This document shows positions 28,483 through 40,600 of a DNA stretch of 64,000 bases, in pieces. The DNA is from Burkholderiales bacterium. GTDB lineage: Bacteria > Pseudomonadota > Gammaproteobacteria > Burkholderiales > Burkholderiaceae_C. The notes under the pieces were generated by a model. It ran no database searches. It was given only the letters and a program-made list of their open reading frames with translations, and was not told the DNA's origin. How positions within the stretch are numbered: position 1 is the stretch's first letter; every line of letters begins with the position of its first letter. The position numbers and the translations under genes were made by a program. Where the stretch lies: NCBI GenBank assembly GCA_030604135.1, contig JAUVWL010000001.1, forward strand, positions 62,001 to 126,000, read 5' to 3'.

Positions 28483-29319
28483 ATGACCGAATCAGACGCG
28501 GATTTCGAACGCCGTTTTGGTGGGCTAAGGCGACTGTATGGAGTGCAGGGCGCACAGCGCATCTTTGACGCCCATGTGGTGGTGGTGGGTATCGGCGGAG
28601 TCGGATCCTGGTCGGTCGAGGCTCTGGCGCGAAGCGGTGTTCGCCGCCTGAGCCTGATCGATCTTGATCACGTGGCCGAGTCCAACGTCAACCGCCAGGT
28701 GCATGCCAGCACGTCCACACTGGGCATGGCCAAGGTTCAGGCCATGCGGGACCGGATTGCACAGATACATCCGGACTGCCAGGTCGATGGCGTCGAAGAC
28801 TTCGTCACCGCAGAGAACTGGGCCGAGTTGGTCGATCGCCTGGGGCTCCATGGCGCAAGCGGGATGTCTGCAGTTATCGATGCCTGTGACCAGGTGCGCG
28901 CCAAACTGACCATGGCGGCCTGGGCGCTCGACCACAAGGCCTTGATGGTGTCGGTCGGTGCCGCCGGCGGTAAGCGCCGTGCACAGGCCATCGAGACGGG
29001 TGATCTGGCGGAGGTCACGCACGATCCCTTGCTGGCCCAGTTGAGGCAGCGGCTGCGCAAGTACCATGGCGGCGCACGACAGGGGCGCATGGGCTTGCCA
29101 TGTGTGTTCAGCCGGGAGCCGGTGGCTCCACCTGATGCCTCTTGTGACTTGGGAGAGGGCGATGGCACGCTCAACTGCCATGGCTATGGCTCGGTGGTGA
29201 GTGTCACGGCCAGTTTCGGCTTTTGTGCCGCGGGACTTGTGCTGGATGCACTGGCCAAAGGCACATCGAAAATTTCGAAGCGGTCTTCAGGAGAGGCTGA
29301 AAAACAAGCTATAATCTGA
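28483..29319 (+). CDS. tcdA: tRNA threonylcarbamoyladenosine dehydratase TcdA (CsdL)
   Basis: E1-like enzyme that cyclises t6A to ct6A at position 37 of ANN-decoding tRNAs using ATP. The 278-residue product has a Rossmann-type nucleotide site GIGGVGSWSVEAL (about 36-48), LIDLDHVAESNVNRQ, the DACDQVRAKL segment, and C-terminal NCHGYGSVVSVTASFGFCAAG. It lacks the C-terminal domains of MoeB or ThiF. It is immediately followed by a tRNA-Lys(UUU) gene, a substrate class of t6A modification, whose promoter lies within its last codons. It follows the YeeE/YedE gene by 12 bases. Confidence 0.93.
   Translation: MTESDADFERRFGGLRRLYGVQGAQRIFDAHVVVVGIGGVGSWSVEALARSGVRRLSLIDLDHVAESNVNRQVHASTSTLGMAKVQAMRDRIAQIHPDCQVDGVEDFVTAENWAELVDRLGLHGASGMSAVIDACDQVRAKLTMAAWALDHKALMVSVGAAGGKRRAQAIETGDLAEVTHDPLLAQLRQRLRKYHGGARQGRMGLPCVFSREPVAPPDASCDLGEGDGTLNCHGYGSVVSVTASFGFCAAGLVLDALAKGTSKISKRSSGEAEKQAII
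29310..29315 (+). promoter_or_regulatory. tRNA-Lys -10 box inside the tcdA 3' end
   Basis: A perfect TATAAT overlapping the last codons of tcdA, about 45 bases before the tRNA. A TTCAGG at 29286-29291 could serve as a weak -35 with an 18-base spacer. Expected start of transcription is near 29322. Confidence 0.65.
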
Positions 29320-29359
29320 GGCTTCGCAGCAAGCTGTTCTAAACAGCGAACTGTCGAGT

Positions 29360-29435
29360 GGGACGTTAGCTCAGTTGGTAGAGCAGCGGACTTTTAATCC
29401 GTTGGTCGTGGGTTCGAATCCCTCACGTCCTACCA
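29360..29435 (+). tRNA. tRNA-Lys (anticodon UUU)
   Basis: A 76-base cloverleaf with encoded CCA. Acceptor GGGACGT pairs with ACGTCCT, including a G1-U72 wobble. The D arm is GCTC/GAGC, the anticodon loop CTTTTAA gives UUU, and the T arm is GTGGG-TTCGAAT-CCCTC. In the T stem the second pair (50-64) is U-U as read, a mismatch, while the others pair. Only one tRNA is present in the window. A terminator follows 15 bases on. Confidence 0.96.
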
Positions 29436-29450
29436 GTGATAAGAAGACAG

Positions 29451-29484
29451 AAGGCCCTGGTCACACGACCAGGGCCTTTTCCTT
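29451..29484 (+). terminator. Terminator after tRNA-Lys
   Basis: Perfect 12-bp stem AAGGCCCTGGTC with its complement around ACAC, followed by TTTTCCTTTT. Confidence 0.85.
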
Positions 29485-29566
29485 TTGGGTGGTGCCATGC
29501 GCCCTGAGAGTGCCAGGGACCGAGAAGAAAACGGGCGTTCTCGGCTTCCTCTCAGCACTCGGCCTC

Positions 29567-31585
29567 TTAGACCGAGGCGGATTCGATGGCTTCGCTCAGC
29601 TCCAGCCAGCGGCCCTCGGCGCCTTCCAGTTCTTCGGTCACGGCTTTCAGGCGACGCCCGGCCTCGGCCATCTCGGCGGGTGCCTGCGGGCCACTGAGCT
29701 GTTCTTCCAGTCGCGCCCTTTCCTGCTCCAGCAGGGACATGCGTTTCTCGATCTGTTCCAGCTCCTTGCGCAGCGGGCGCAGCCGTTCTGCCGCTTGCTG
29801 GCGGCGCTGTGCCTCAAGTCGACGCTGCTCGGCTCCGCGCACCGCCGGGTTCGCAGTCTCAGGTGCCGGCTGAGACGCCGCGCAGGTTTCTATCGGCAAG
29901 GCCACAACAGGACTGACGTCGGTCGATGCCAGGCTGGCGCGCTGGTTTTCTCGGTTCTGGCGTGCCACGTCGAGCAGGTAGCGCTGGTAGTCGTCAAGGT
30001 CTCCGTCAAAGGGGGCGATGCCGCCGCGCGAGACCAGCCAGAACTCGTCACACACGGCACGCAACAGGGCCCTGTCGTGGCTGACCAGCATCACCGTGCC
30101 TTCAAACTCGTTCAGGGCCACCGACAAAGCCTCGCGTGTGGCCAGGTCAAGGTGGTTGGTGGGTTCGTCCAGCAGCAGCAGGTTGGGGCGTTGCCACACG
30201 ATCATGCACAGAACCAGCCGAGCCTTCTCGCCGCCGCTCATGCTGCCAACGGCCTGCATGACCTGATCGCCACTGAACTGGAAGCCACCCAGGAAATTGC
30301 GCAGGTCCTGCTCACGGGTGCCCTGGCCTTGCAGGCGACCCTCGGCCGCGGCGTCACGCGCCAGACGGATCATGTGCTGCAGCGGACTTTCGTCGGGACG
30401 CAGCACGTCCAGTTCCTGCTGCGCGAAGTAGCCGATGTTCAGCCCTTTGCCTTCGGTGATCTGGCCTGCCAGGGGCACCAGCGCGTGCGCAATCGTCTTG
30501 ACCACAGTCGACTTGCCCTGGCCGTTGGCACCCAGAATGCCGATGCGCTGTCCGGCCTGGACCGAGCGCGTGACCTGGCGCACGATGGTCACGGGCGCTC
30601 CAATGCCTTCGGGTGCTGGGTAGCCGAAGTCGACCTCGCGCATGGCCAGCATGGGGTTGGGCAGGTTGGCGGGCTCGGCAAACTCGAAGGTGAAGTCGGC
30701 CTCGGCCAGCACCGGTCCGATCTTTTCCATGCGCTCCAGGGCCTTGACCCGGCTCTGGGCCTGTTTCGCCTTGCTGGCCTTGGCCTTGAAACGGTCGATG
30801 AAGCGCTGGAGGTGCGCGATCTTGTCCTGCTGGCGGGCAAAGCTCTGCTGTTGCTGCGTCAGTTGCTCGGCCCGCATGTCCTCGAAGCGGCTGTAGTTGC
30901 CGCCGTAGCGGGTGAGCTGACCGCCGTTGACGTGAAGCGTGACCTGGGTCACCGCATCGAGAAATTCGCGGTCGTGGCTGATGACGATGAGCGTGCCTGC
31001 GTAGCGTTTGAGCCAGGCCTCCAGCCAGACCAGGGCGTCCAGGTCAAGGTGGTTGGTCGGTTCGTCGAGCAGCAGCAGGTCGCTCGGACACATCAGGGCG
31101 CGGGCGAGCTGCAGGCGCATGCGCCAGCCGCCAGAGAAGCTGTTGACCGGCTTGTCCAGCTCGTGAAGGCCGAAGCCCAGACCCAGAATCAGCGTCTGGG
31201 CCCGCGCCACGGCGTCGTGGGCACCGGCATCGTGCAGCTCCATGTAGGCGTGGGCCATGCGCTCACCGTCGCCGCTGGCCTCGGCCTCGTTCACTTCGTT
31301 CTGTGCCGCCAGCAGACGGGTATCGCCTTCGACCACGAAGCGGGTGGCCGGGTCGGTCGTCTCCGGCATGTCCTGCGCCACCTGGGCCATGCGCCACTGC
31401 GTTGGCATGGACAGGTCTCCGCCGTCTTCGTGCAGCTGACCATTGAGCAAGCCGAACAGGCTGGACTTGCCGGCCCCATTGCGGCCCACCAGACCCACTT
31501 TTTCGCCCGGGTTGAGGGTGGCCGAAGCTTTGTCGAGCACGACTTTGACGCCCCGCCGCAAGGTGATGTTGCGCAGGGTGATCAT
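29567..31585 (-). CDS. ABC-F family ATPase (YheS-like)
   Basis: Cytoplasmic ABC-F protein without membrane segments; the family acts on ribosomes, binding near the E site to rescue or tune translation. The 672-residue product has two ATPase modules, with Walker A GRNGAGKSS (34-42) and GANGQGKST (about 350-358), signatures FSGGWRMRLQLARALM and MSGGEKARLVLCMI, and two Walker B LLLLDEPTNHLDL. An interdomain linker rich in Lys/Gln (about 235-285) and a C-terminal coiled coil (about 555-670, Glu/Arg-rich) fit YheS/Uup; absence of a DNA-binding-like tail pattern favours YheS. Its ATG overlaps the prmB stop by four bases. Confidence 0.9.
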   Translation of the reverse strand: MITLRNITLRRGVKVVLDKASATLNPGEKVGLVGRNGAGKSSLFGLLNGQLHEDGGDLSMPTQWRMAQVAQDMPETTDPATRFVVEGDTRLLAAQNEVNEAEASGDGERMAHAYMELHDAGAHDAVARAQTLILGLGFGLHELDKPVNSFSGGWRMRLQLARALMCPSDLLLLDEPTNHLDLDALVWLEAWLKRYAGTLIVISHDREFLDAVTQVTLHVNGGQLTRYGGNYSRFEDMRAEQLTQQQQSFARQQDKIAHLQRFIDRFKAKASKAKQAQSRVKALERMEKIGPVLAEADFTFEFAEPANLPNPMLAMREVDFGYPAPEGIGAPVTIVRQVTRSVQAGQRIGILGANGQGKSTVVKTIAHALVPLAGQITEGKGLNIGYFAQQELDVLRPDESPLQHMIRLARDAAAEGRLQGQGTREQDLRNFLGGFQFSGDQVMQAVGSMSGGEKARLVLCMIVWQRPNLLLLDEPTNHLDLATREALSVALNEFEGTVMLVSHDRALLRAVCDEFWLVSRGGIAPFDGDLDDYQRYLLDVARQNRENQRASLASTDVSPVVALPIETCAASQPAPETANPAVRGAEQRRLEAQRRQQAAERLRPLRKELEQIEKRMSLLEQERARLEEQLSGPQAPAEMAEAGRRLKAVTEELEGAEGRWLELSEAIESASV

Positions 31586-32475
31586 GTGCCGAAGGCCTCC
31601 GCTTGGGCCAGAGTTTGCAGGGACTCGCGGGTCACCAGCAGGACCTGGTCTTCACCGGCGCTGCAGCTGAGCCACACCACCTCCAGGGTGGGGAAGGCGG
31701 CCTCGAAATGGCCGCGTTCGTTGCCTATTTCAAGCACCAGCACCGCCGTTGGCGACATGCGTGCCGCTGCGTCGCTCAGCAGGCGACGGACAAAGTCCAT
31801 GCCATCGCGGCCACCGGCCAGTGCCATCTCGGGCTCGGCCCGGTATTCGGCGGGCAGGGCAGCCATGCTGTGGGCATTGACATAGGGCGGGTTGCACAGG
31901 ATCAGATCCCATGGCCCGGGGCAGGCCGCCAGTCCATCGGATTCGATCAGGCGGATGCGTTCGGACAGCCCGTGCCGATCGACGTTGATGCGGGCCACCG
32001 CCAGCGCGTCGGCCGACAGATCGGCACCCGTGACCTCGATCTCGGGCCAGGCCATGGCGGCGAGCACGGCCAGACTGCCATTGCCGGTGCACAGGTCGAG
32101 CACCTGTCGCGTGGTGTCGGACAGCCAGGGGTCGAAGCTGCCGTCGGCGATCAACTCCGCGATGAAGCTGCGCGGGACGATGGCGCGTTCGTCCACATAA
32201 AAGGGAATGCCCTGCAACCAGGCCTCGTGGGTGAGGTAGGCCGCAGGCTGACGTGTCTGTACGCGCCGCTCGATGAGCTGGCGCACCGGTTCCACCTGTT
32301 CCTGGCTCAAGATCGTGGCTGCGGCTTCATCCAGGTCGGTGTCCAGTGGCCATCCCAACTGCCACAGCATCAACCAGGCGGCTTCGTCTCTTGGGCCGGT
32401 GGTGCCGTGGCCGTAGGCCAGGGAGGCCGCTTCCAGCCGGGCCGTGCATTCGGCCAGCAATTCCTGCACTGTCAT
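31582..32475 (-). CDS. prmB: 50S ribosomal protein L3 glutamine methyltransferase PrmB
   Basis: SAM-dependent N5-methylation of a glutamine in ribosomal protein L3. The 297-residue product has the PrmB-type N-terminal helical domain (about 1-95), the motif AIVPRSFIAELI, SAM-binding VLDLCTGNGSLAVLAAM, and the glutamine-binding NPPY at about 195-198. VPRS before the SAM domain separates PrmB from PrmC, which usually has VPRPETE. It lies between dapE and the ABC-F gene in a minus-strand run; ten bases separate it from dapE. The C-terminal ten or so residues run into the next gene's start. Confidence 0.93.
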   Translation of the reverse strand: MTVQELLAECTARLEAASLAYGHGTTGPRDEAAWLMLWQLGWPLDTDLDEAAATILSQEQVEPVRQLIERRVQTRQPAAYLTHEAWLQGIPFYVDERAIVPRSFIAELIADGSFDPWLSDTTRQVLDLCTGNGSLAVLAAMAWPEIEVTGADLSADALAVARINVDRHGLSERIRLIESDGLAACPGPWDLILCNPPYVNAHSMAALPAEYRAEPEMALAGGRDGMDFVRRLLSDAAARMSPTAVLVLEIGNERGHFEAAFPTLEVVWLSCSAGEDQVLLVTRESLQTLAQAEAFGT

Positions 32476-32485
32476 GGGTATCGGG

Positions 32486-34829
<2,344 letters not shown>

Positions 34830-34865
34830 GCCATTTCCTCCGGTTCAGGGTGGGCGCTTGTGGAA

Positions 34866-35690
34866 TCAGGGGCGCAGCAGGTCGTTCAGGCTGGTCTTGG
34901 CGCGAGTCTGCGCGTCAACCCGCTTCACGATGATGGCGGCATACAGGCTGTACTTGCCTCCGTCCTTGGGCAGGCTGCCACTGATGACCACCGAGCCGGC
35001 GGGCACGCGACCGTAGCTGACCTCGCCGGTGGACCGGTCGTAGATCGGGGTGCTCTGTCCGATGTAGACGCCCATCGACACCACCGAGTTCTCTTCCACG
35101 ATCACGCCTTCGACAATCTCCGATCGTGCGCCAATGAAGCAGTTGTCTTCAATGATGGTGGGGTTGGCCTGCAGAGGTTCAAGCACACCACCCAGGCCCA
35201 CACCACCTGACAGGTGGACGTTCTTGCCCACCTGGGCACACGAGCCGACCGTGGCCCAGGTATCGACCATGGTGCCTTCGTCGACATAGGCTCCGATGTT
35301 CACATAGCTGGGCATCAGAACCGCACCCTTGGCCACAAAGCTGCCGCGGCGGGCGACGGCTGGCGGAACCACGCGCACGCCAGTTGCCTTCATCTCTGCA
35401 TCGGACAGGTGGGCAAACTTGGTCGGTACCTTGTCGTAGAAGGCCAGATCGCCGGCACGAACGAACTCGTTGTCCTTGAGCCGGAACGACAGCAAAACCG
35501 CCTTTTTGACCCACTGATGCACGTTCCACTGTCCGACCGACTCGCGGGTGGCCACGCGAAGCTTGCCCACGTTGAGTTCGGCAATCACGTGTTCAACGGC
35601 ATCCAGCACCTCTTTGGGAGCGCTGGATGGTGAGAGCTCGGCGCGCTGTTCCCAGGCGTTGTCGATCAGGGTTTGCAGTTGTTGTGTCAT
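34866..35690 (-). CDS. dapD: Tetrahydrodipicolinate N-succinyltransferase DapD
   Basis: Transfers succinyl from succinyl-CoA to tetrahydrodipicolinate, first committed step of the succinylase branch to DAP and lysine. The 274-residue product has the N-terminal helical domain ([19 protein letters not shown]) and a left-handed parallel beta-helix of hexapeptide repeats (about 105-235: [54 protein letters not shown] in family order). The ATG at 35690 gives the canonical start; an open frame runs 116 codons further upstream but is antisense-coding noise over dapC. It lies 40 bases after dapC. Confidence 0.96.
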   Translation of the reverse strand: MTQQLQTLIDNAWEQRAELSPSSAPKEVLDAVEHVIAELNVGKLRVATRESVGQWNVHQWVKKAVLLSFRLKDNEFVRAGDLAFYDKVPTKFAHLSDAEMKATGVRVVPPAVARRGSFVAKGAVLMPSYVNIGAYVDEGTMVDTWATVGSCAQVGKNVHLSGGVGLGGVLEPLQANPTIIEDNCFIGARSEIVEGVIVEENSVVSMGVYIGQSTPIYDRSTGEVSYGRVPAGSVVISGSLPKDGGKYSLYAAIIVKRVDAQTRAKTSLNDLLRP

Positions 35691-35730
35691 GGGTGGTGCA
35701 ATCAGATGAACAGAAAAGGGAGACAAGGCA

Positions 35731-36954
35731 TCAGGCGTTTTTCCTGACGAAGTCAGCGATGCGGTCGGCCGCTTCCACGCATTCTTCGGTTTCCGCGACC
35801 AGTGCCATGCGCACGCGCCCGGCACCAGGGTTGAGGCCGCGGGCTTCACGGGCCAGGTAGCTGCCTGGCAGCACCGTGACATTGTATTGAGCCAGCAGTT
35901 CCCGGGCGAAGGCCTCATCGGCACTGAGTCCGGGCACACGCGAGGCGAAGCTGCCTGGCACGCCCGCCCAGAGGTAAAAAGAGGCGTCGGGCAGACGCAC
36001 GTCAAGGACAGGCTCGAGCATAGGGGTGACGCGCGCAAACTTCTCGCGGTACTGGTGGCGGTTGTGTTCGACGTGCTTCTCGTCGTTCCAGGCCGCTACG
36101 CTTGCGCGTTGCACGGCCGGACTCATGGCGCCGCCATGGTAGGTGCGGTACAGCAGAAACGCCTTGACCAGCTCGGCATCGCCGGCGACAAAACCGCTGC
36201 GCAGTCCAGGTGCATTGCTGCGTTTGGACAGGCTGGTGAACATCATCAGGCGTCGAAAGTCGGCTCGGCCGAGCCGGCTGGCGGCTTCCAGACCACCCAG
36301 GGGTGCCTCGTCGCGGAAGTAGATTTCGCTGTAGCACTCGTCTGAAGCGATGACAAATCCGAAGCGGTCACTCAACTCAAACAGCGTCTTCCACTCCGCC
36401 AGCGGCATCACTGCGCCAGTGGGGTTGCCGGGGGAGCAGACAAACAACAGCTGGGTGTTCGCCCATACTTCTTCCGGCACGGAATGCCAGTCGATGCCGA
36501 AGTTGCGTGCCGGGTCACTGGGCGCGTACCAGGGCTGGGCGCCGGCCAGCAAGCTCGCTCCCTCATAGATCTGGTAGAACGGGTTGGGAAACACGACCGT
36601 CGCGCCAGGGCGGGTGGGGTCGATCACCGTCTGGGCAAAGGCGAACAGCGCCTCCCGCGAGCCATTGACCGGGAGGATCTGCGTGGCCGGGTCAGCCTTC
36701 ACGTCATAGCGGCGAAGCAGCCATTCGGCGCAGGCCCGACGCAATGCCGGCTCACCGGAGGTGGCCGGATAGGCCGACAGTCCGCCATCCAGGGCCCCGG
36801 CCAGAGCCGCCTTGAGCAGTTCCGGGGTCGGGTGTTTGGGTTCACCGATGCCCAGGCTGATGGGCGGCAGATCGGTGACGGGGCGGACGTCGGCAAAGAG
36901 ATTTCGAAGCCGTTCGAACGGGTAGGGCTGCAGGAGCGCCAGTTTCGGGTTCAT
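35731..36954 (-). CDS. dapC: Succinyldiaminopimelate transaminase DapC
   Basis: PLP-dependent class I/II aminotransferase making N-succinyl-LL-diaminopimelate. The 407-residue product has the N-terminal [11 protein letters not shown] segment typical of the DapC subfamily, [33 protein letters not shown], and the PLP lysine K244 in [16 protein letters not shown]; the following RSGF Arg and a late Arg contact substrate carboxylates. It is the most upstream gene of the minus-strand dapC-dapD-pilU-dapE-prmB run. dapD and dapE nearby support the DapC assignment over generic aspartate aminotransferase. Confidence 0.93.
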   Translation of the reverse strand: MNPKLALLQPYPFERLRNLFADVRPVTDLPPISLGIGEPKHPTPELLKAALAGALDGGLSAYPATSGEPALRRACAEWLLRRYDVKADPATQILPVNGSREALFAFAQTVIDPTRPGATVVFPNPFYQIYEGASLLAGAQPWYAPSDPARNFGIDWHSVPEEVWANTQLLFVCSPGNPTGAVMPLAEWKTLFELSDRFGFVIASDECYSEIYFRDEAPLGGLEAASRLGRADFRRLMMFTSLSKRSNAPGLRSGFVAGDAELVKAFLLYRTYHGGAMSPAVQRASVAAWNDEKHVEHNRHQYREKFARVTPMLEPVLDVRLPDASFYLWAGVPGSFASRVPGLSADEAFARELLAQYNVTVLPGSYLAREARGLNPGAGRVRMALVAETEECVEAADRIADFVRKNA

Positions 36955-37050
36955 GCCACGATTATCCCAGCGTGGAACGGGTCGATTGCGCGCGACCTGT
37001 GTTGCACCGACAACCCGACGGTTGGCCGGTCGGTTCTCCTCAGCTCAGGC

Positions 37051-37446
37051 TCATGCCCACATGGCAGTGGCCGGCCGGTGCATGGCCTGAAACCGCTGGT
37101 CGATCGAGATCAGCACCACCGCCAGCGCCGAGCCTACCACCACGATGGTGGCCATGGTGAAGGATGCGACATAACCGAAGCCTTCCGGGAACGCCCCTCG
37201 GTCCGTGGTGGTGCAGACGAATTCGGCGGCATACATGCCGGTGAAGAGCCGGGCCCACACGCCTATGCCACCCAAGGCCACACCTGTCGAAAGCACGTTG
37301 GTGGTGTGAATCTTCCCGTCAGCGTTGCGAACTCGCGTTGCGACGGTCAGGGCAACAATGGAGCCCATTACTGCGATGACAAACGAAAGCAGCACCATGC
37401 CCTGGTTGCAGGAGGTGTCGACGAGAGTGCTGACGGTTTCGTTCAT
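37051..37446 (-). CDS. Small membrane protein resembling a single MHYT repeat, signature lost
   Basis: A 131-residue protein with three hydrophobic helices (about 17-37, 52-73, 90-112). Residues 17-75 follow the MHYT-domain pattern: a helix, VALTVATRVRNADG, then GVALGGIGVWARLFTGM. In true MHYT proteins the last motif is WSMHFIGM-like; here Met-His is replaced by Arg-Leu, so the proposed copper ligands are gone. Normal MHYT domains have three such repeats over about 190 residues. It has no visible Shine-Dalgarno and faces away from smc. It could be a degenerate remnant or a repurposed small protein; function unknown. Confidence 0.6.
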   Translation of the reverse strand: MNETVSTLVDTSCNQGMVLLSFVIAVMGSIVALTVATRVRNADGKIHTTNVLSTGVALGGIGVWARLFTGMYAAEFVCTTTDRGAFPEGFGYVASFTMATIVVVGSALAVVLISIDQRFQAMHRPATAMWA

Positions 37447-37656
37447 GGGGCTGTCGATGTGATGGGGGCGGGATGGTTATGGCGCTTGTCAGCACCCATC
37501 GGCTTTGCTTGTCAATTGTCATTGACACATCTTTTACACACTCGTCCGTTGGCGACCGGAGACAAGGCCTGCGGGACAGGCGCAGGCGAGTTGCCTGCAC
37601 CGATGGCCTCGCCGGGTATCATCTGAAGCTGTCTCGTTCCCACGCTGACCAAGCCT

Positions 37657-40600
37657 GTGCGTCTCAATTCCATCAAGCTGTCCGGCTTCAAGTCTTTCGC
37701 CGAACCCACCAACTTCATGCTGCCGGGGCAGCTGGTGGGTGTGGTGGGCCCCAATGGCTGCGGCAAGTCCAACATCATGGACGCTGTGCGCTGGGTGCTG
37801 GGCGAATCCAAGGCGTCCGAGTTGCGTGGCGAGTCGATGCAGGACGTCATCTTCAACGGCACCACGTCACGCAAGCCGGCGAGCCGCTCCAGTGTCGAGC
37901 TGGTGTTCGACAACAGCGACCACCGCGCGGGCGGTCAGTGGGGGCAGTTTGGCGAAATTGCCGTCAAGCGGGTACTGACGCGTGATGGCACCAGCAGCTA
38001 TTACATCAACAACCAGCCGGTGCGTCGCCGCGACGTGCAGGACGTGTTTCTGGGCACCGGCCTGGGACCCCGGGCCTATGCCATTATCGGCCAGGGCACC
38101 ATCAGCCGCATCATCGAGTCCAAACCCGAGGAATTGCGCCTTTTTCTGGAGGAGGCGGCCGGGGTTTCCAAATACAAAGAGCGGCGCCGGGAAACGGCCA
38201 ATCGGCTGGCCGACACACGCGAGAACCTGACCCGCGTGGAAGACATTCTGCGCGAACTCAACGCCAACCTTGAAAAACTGGAGCGGCAGGCCGAGGTGGC
38301 CGAGCGCTACAACCGGCTGAACGCCGGTGCGACCCTCAAGCAGCACCAGCTGTGGTTTCTCAAGCGCGCCGAAGCCGAAGCCGACCAGGCCCGTGTCAGG
38401 ACCGAGGCGGCCCAGGCGGTGAACGACCTGGAGTCGCGGACCGCCGATCTCCGGCGTGTCGAGGCCGAACTGGAAACCATTCGCCAGTCGCACTATGCGG
38501 CGGGTGACGAGGTGAATCAGGCCCAGGGCAAGCTCTATGAAGCCAGTGCCGAGGTTGGCAAGCTGGAGGCGGAGATCCGCTTTGTGGTGGAGGGACGCCA
38601 GCGTGTCGAGCAGCGCCTGCTGCAGCTCAAGGATCAGCTGGGCGGATGGGCCACCCGAAAGGACGATGCCGAGGCCGAACTGGAGCAGCTCGCCGGGGCG
38701 ATGGTCGATGCCGAGGAAAAGTCGGCTGTGCTGGAGGCTCAGGGTGAGGAGCAAGCCGGCAGTCTGCCCGCTCTGGAAGATGTACTGCGCCAGGCGCAAC
38801 GACTGGCCGGCGAACAACGGGCCAGCGTGGGGCAGATCCAGCAGCAGATCCAGGTCCTTGGCGCCGAGCAGCGAAGCATCGAGGAGCAAAGCCGGCAGCA
38901 CGAATTGAGGCGCGAGAAACTGCTGGCCGATCGCAAGGCCTTGGCCGCGCCGGACGAGTCCCGAGTGGCGGCGGCTGTCCGTCTGCAGGCCGAGTCGGCC
39001 GAGTCGGCCGAGCTGGTCGAGGCGATTCTGCACGAATTACAGGACACGGTTCCTCTGCTCGATGAAGAGCGGCGGTCGGCGCAGCAGGCCGTGAACCAGG
39101 AGTCGGCGAGGCAGGCCGACCTGTCGGCCAGGCTTGAGGCTCTCAAGGCCTTGCAGGAAAAGGTCCGCACCGACGGCAAACTCATGCCCTGGCTGGCCAA
39201 GCACGGGCTGGAGGGCATGCAAGGTCTCTGGAGCCGCATCCATGTCGAGCCAGGGTGGGAGAGCGCCCTGGAAGCGGCGCTGCGCGAACGGATCTCGGCG
39301 CTGGAGGTGTCCCGCCTGGACATGGTGCGCGCGTTCGGCAGTGACGCGCCCCCGGCCAAACTGGCTTTCTACAGTCCGGCCGAAGCTGCGAACACACCCC
39401 ACAGTGCTTCTGGACTGAAGCCGCTGGCCTCGTGGCTGCGCTTGAACGATGCGAGCCAGCTGGCCTTGCTGGACGGCTGGCTCAGGGGTTGCTTGACCGC
39501 GTCCAGTCTGGAGGAGGCGCTGACTGAGCGTGTGAAACTGCAGGCGGGTGAGAGCATCTATGTACCCCAGGGACATTGCGTCACCTCGCACAGCGTCAGT
39601 TTCTACGCGCCCGACAGCGAACAGGCCGGCCTGCTGGCCCGTGCGCAGGAAATTGAAAACCTCGAGAAGCAGCTCAAGGCACAGGCGCTGATTGCCGAAC
39701 AGGCGCGCAGCAGCTTGGTCCGGGCCGAAGCCAACTACGGCGAAGCTTCGCAGAAGCTCGTGCTGGCACGGCGTGAGGCCGCCGAGGCCCGCTCTCGTGC
39801 CCATGAAGCGCAGGTCGAAGCCTTGCGGTTGACGCAGCTGGCAGAGCAGACCCGTGCCCGCAGCGAACAGCTCGATGGCGATCTGGCCGAAGTGGACGGC
39901 CTGCTGGAAGCGCTTCAGGAGCGCCGTGCGACCGCCGAGGCCCGCTTCGAAGAGCTGGACATGCAGCTGGCCGAGAGCCAGGAGCGCCATGCCCAGCTGG
40001 ACGAAAACGTGATTGCGGCCGAGCGAGCCCTCGGACAGGCGCGCGAGCAACAACGTGCCCTGGAGCGACAGGCGCAAGAAGCCACCTTTTCGCTGCGCAG
40101 CCTCCAGGCCCGGCAAGCCGAGTTGCAGCGGTCGCTGGAAACCGCAGCCAGCCAGCAGCGTTCACTGGCGGAAGAAGAACTCAGGGCACGCGACGAGCTG
40201 GCGCGTCTGACCGATGCGGCCGCTCAGGCGGGCTTGCAGGACGCCCTGGCGGCCAAGCTCGAGCGTGAGCAGGCACTGGGTGCGTTGCGCAGCCAGTACG
40301 ATGATCTGACGGCAAAACTGAGGGCCAGCGACGAGCGGCGCCTCCAGCTGGAGCGAGAGCTGGATCCGCTGCGCCAGCGCATAACCGACTTCCAGCTCAA
40401 GGAGCAGGCGGCCCGTCTGGGTGTCGAGCAGTACAGTCAGCAACTGGAAGAGGCGCAGGCCGATCTGGCGGCGGTCGCGCAGAGTGTCACCGAGGGCAAT
40501 GTGCGCCTGAGCGGATTGCAGTCCGAGATCGATCGCCTGCATCGTGAGATCCAGTCACTGGGGGCCGTGAACCTGGCCGCCCTCGAAGAACTCGGGGCTG

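Noticed and set aside
29520..29544. CCGAGAA/TTCTCGG hairpin beside the ABC-F 3' end as its terminator
   Set aside because: No T-run on the minus strand after it; the adjacent perfect terminator at 29451-29484 is better placed to serve both directions.
29375..31885. An 836-codon plus-strand frame over the ABC-F gene
   Set aside because: Antisense to a gene with two complete ATPase modules; it also begins inside the tRNA.
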